This document shows, piece by piece, positions 62,757-64,000 of a DNA stretch of 64,000 nt. The stretch comes from Caballeronia glebae (GTDB lineage: Bacteria > Pseudomonadota > Gammaproteobacteria > Burkholderiales > Burkholderiaceae). Below the pieces are notes generated by a model. It searched no databases. It worked only from the letters and a program-made list of their open reading frames with translations, and was not told where the DNA came from. A program made the position numbers and the translations under genes. The stretch lies in the NCBI RefSeq assembly GCF_001545035.1, contig NZ_FCOJ02000036.1, forward strand, positions 1 to 64,000, written 5' to 3'. The first letter of the stretch is position 1; each line of letters opens with the position of its first letter.

Positions 62757-63314
62757 TCAGTTCGGGCTCGTGAGCGAACCCGTGCCGGTCGCGCCCGCGG
62801 CCAGCGCCTTCAGCACCTGATCCGTAATGTCGATGCGGGGGCTCACGTACACCGCTTCCTGCACGATCAGGTCGTAGTGCTGCTGCTCGGCGATCTGCTT
62901 GATCACTTTGTTCGCACGCTCCAGCACCGCCGAGAGTTCCTCGTTACGGCGCTGGTTCAGGTCTTCGCGAAATTCGCGCTGCTTGCGCTGGAAGTCGGCG
63001 TCGAGCTGCGCGAGGTCGCGCTGACGCGCCGCGCGGTCGGCCGGCGCCATGGAAGAACCGTTCTTGTCGATGTTGTCCGAGATCGACTTCAGACGCTGTG
63101 CCATGTCCTGCAGCGCCTTGTCGCGCTTGGAAAATTCCTGCTCCAGCTTCGACTGAGCGGCCTTCGCCGCGGACGATTCTCGCAAAATGCGATCCGAATT
63201 GACCGCTGCGATGCGCGCTTCCTGGGCACTGGCGGACATCGCCGTAGCCAGGCCGAGAACCATCGACAACGCAAGCGCCAGCGCCCTATGTTTCGAATAC
63301 TTACCGGTTCCCAA
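62757..63314 (-). CDS. skp: Periplasmic chaperone Skp (OmpH)
   Basis: A 185-residue periplasmic chaperone that holds unfolded outer-membrane proteins. The likely start is a TTG at 63314 preceded by GTGAGGAACACT; it gives a signal peptide MGTGKYSKHRALALALSMVLG...SASA. A GTG 12 bases upstream is possible, and an upstream ATG is unlikely. The mature part starts AQEARIAAVNSDRIL, then long helical tentacles (SSAAKAAQSKLEQEFSKRDKALQ, QLDADFQRKQREFREDLNQ) and a final strand YDLIVQEAVYVSPRIDITDQVL. It lies between bamA and lpxD, as in E. coli. Confidence 0.93.
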   Translation of the reverse strand: MGTGKYSKHRALALALSMVLGLATAMSASAQEARIAAVNSDRILRESSAAKAAQSKLEQEFSKRDKALQDMAQRLKSISDNIDKNGSSMAPADRAARQRDLAQLDADFQRKQREFREDLNQRRNEELSAVLERANKVIKQIAEQQHYDLIVQEAVYVSPRIDITDQVLKALAAGATGTGSLTSPN

Positions 63315-63369
63315 AGTGTTCCTCACGTTACGTCGAAAAAAATGAAGTTCGCGTTCATCGGCGGGCGGC

Positions 63370-64000
63370 TTAGAACGCCGTACCGATCTGGAACTGGAAC
63401 TTCTGATACTGGTCGCCTTCATGCTTCTGCAGCGGGAAACCGAGGCTCAGCTTGAGCGGGCCGATCGGCGAGATCCACGCGAGACCCACACCGTAGCCGT
63501 AGCGCAAGCCGTTCGCACCGGTGCTCGTGCCGCCCTGGCCCGGGTCGCCCCAGACGTTACCGGCATCGAGGAAGGTGAAGACGCGCAGCGTGCGGTCGTA
63601 ACCGGTGCCCGGCAGCGGGAACGTCAACTCGATATTACCCACCGCCATGCGCGAGCCGCCGATCGGGTCGTTGGTCGTGGCGTCGCGCGGACCCAGCGAG
63701 CTCGGCGAGTAGCCGCGCACCGAGCCGATACCACCCGCATAGTAGTTCTTGAAGATCGGGTACGTCTGGCCGTCGAGACCCTTGCCGTAGCCGCCCTGCA
63801 GGTTGAAGCCGATCACGAAGCCGCGCGCGAACGAGTAGTAATACTGGAACTGCGCGTCGAACTTGGCGTAGGTCGTGTTGCCGAGCGGCGTGCCGTATTC
63901 GGCGTTCGACTGAACATAGTAGCCGCGGCTCGGCACCAGCGCGCTGTCGCGATTGTCGCGCGACCAGCCCATTGTCAGCGGGTAGTTATTCACTACGCGG
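63370..64000 (-). CDS. bamA: Outer-membrane protein assembly factor BamA, C-terminal part
   Basis: The last 209 codons or so of bamA; the gene starts beyond the right edge. The fragment is beta-barrel: GWSRDNRDSALVPSRGYYVQ, YYSFARGFVIGFNLQGGYGKG, the lid-loop motif GIGSVRGYSPSSLGPRD (VRGY/F), NIELTFPLPG, LDAGNVWGD, and the end strand QKFQFQIGTAF with a terminal Phe, the recognition signal of outer-membrane proteins. The POTRA domains lie outside the window. It inserts barrel proteins into the outer membrane; skp follows after 55 bp. Confidence 0.96.
   Translation of the reverse strand, partial: RVVNNYPLTMGWSRDNRDSALVPSRGYYVQSNAEYGTPLGNTTYAKFDAQFQYYYSFARGFVIGFNLQGGYGKGLDGQTYPIFKNYYAGGIGSVRGYSPSSLGPRDATTNDPIGGSRMAVGNIELTFPLPGTGYDRTLRVFTFLDAGNVWGDPGQGGTSTGANGLRYGYGVGLAWISPIGPLKLSLGFPLQKHEGDQYQKFQFQIGTAF

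Overview
The window is a stretch of high-GC chromosome from a betaproteobacterium of the Burkholderiaceae (Burkholderia, Paraburkholderia or Caballeronia type). The best evidence is the right-hand block bamA-skp-lpxD-fabZ-lpxA-lpxB-rnhB-TrmH-like methyltransferase, next to ppsR/ppsA, nfeD-qmcA, smpB, ratA-rnfH, guaB and guaA, an order typical of Burkholderia chromosome 1. I could not run a search, so the genus is left open. About 57 protein genes and one tRNA are supported. I see no insertion sequence, prophage or CRISPR array.

Layout. 1-1.2 kb: the start of a filamentous haemagglutinin-type exoprotein running off the left edge, then a gene-poor stretch. 1.2-3.4 kb: a small DUF333 lipoprotein, an initiator tRNA with its own promoter and terminator, and a periplasmic copper cluster (DUF2946, CopC, PCu(A)C). 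3.4-15.3 kb: PBP1A, a ribbon-helix-helix-like protein, a PspA/IM30 plus TPR membrane-protein pair, glgX, a DUF2252 protein, mscL, an unknown protein and dodecin.

15.4-36.6 kb is the most coherent region, a nearly complete purine-to-glyoxylate pathway in several units. A BMP-type nucleoside/purine ABC transporter lies opposite a LysR regulator. Next come an 8-oxoguanine/guanine-type deaminase, uraH-puuD (urate to OHCU), and a second operon of an NCS1 permease, an allantoin/hydantoin racemase, puuE, uraD, alc and allA beside a GntR/FCD regulator. Xanthine dehydrogenase is not in the window. The pathway is split by ltaE and by a two-gene unit pairing a GMC alcohol oxidoreductase with an SdsA1-type alkylsulfatase, which together could desulfate an alkyl sulfate and oxidise the released alcohol.

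36.9-45.6 kb: ldcA-tadA-DUF1992, then a cluster with the gene order of E. coli ddpXABCDF (D-Ala-D-Ala dipeptidase plus dipeptide ABC transporter), which with LdcA points to cell-wall peptide salvage; thpR follows. 45.6-64 kb: housekeeping genes for GMP synthesis, trans-translation, PEP synthase and its regulator, lipid A synthesis and outer-membrane biogenesis, ending inside bamA.

Strongest unexplained signals: two 14-bp palindromes of the same architecture between the deaminase and uraH; a 15-bp sequence repeated twice upstream of the GntR gene; an inverted repeat over the lysR promoter; an 11-bp tandem repeat upstream of pspA; octapeptide repeats in the membrane protein between guaB and guaA; and the alkylsulfatase/alcohol oxidoreductase pairing.
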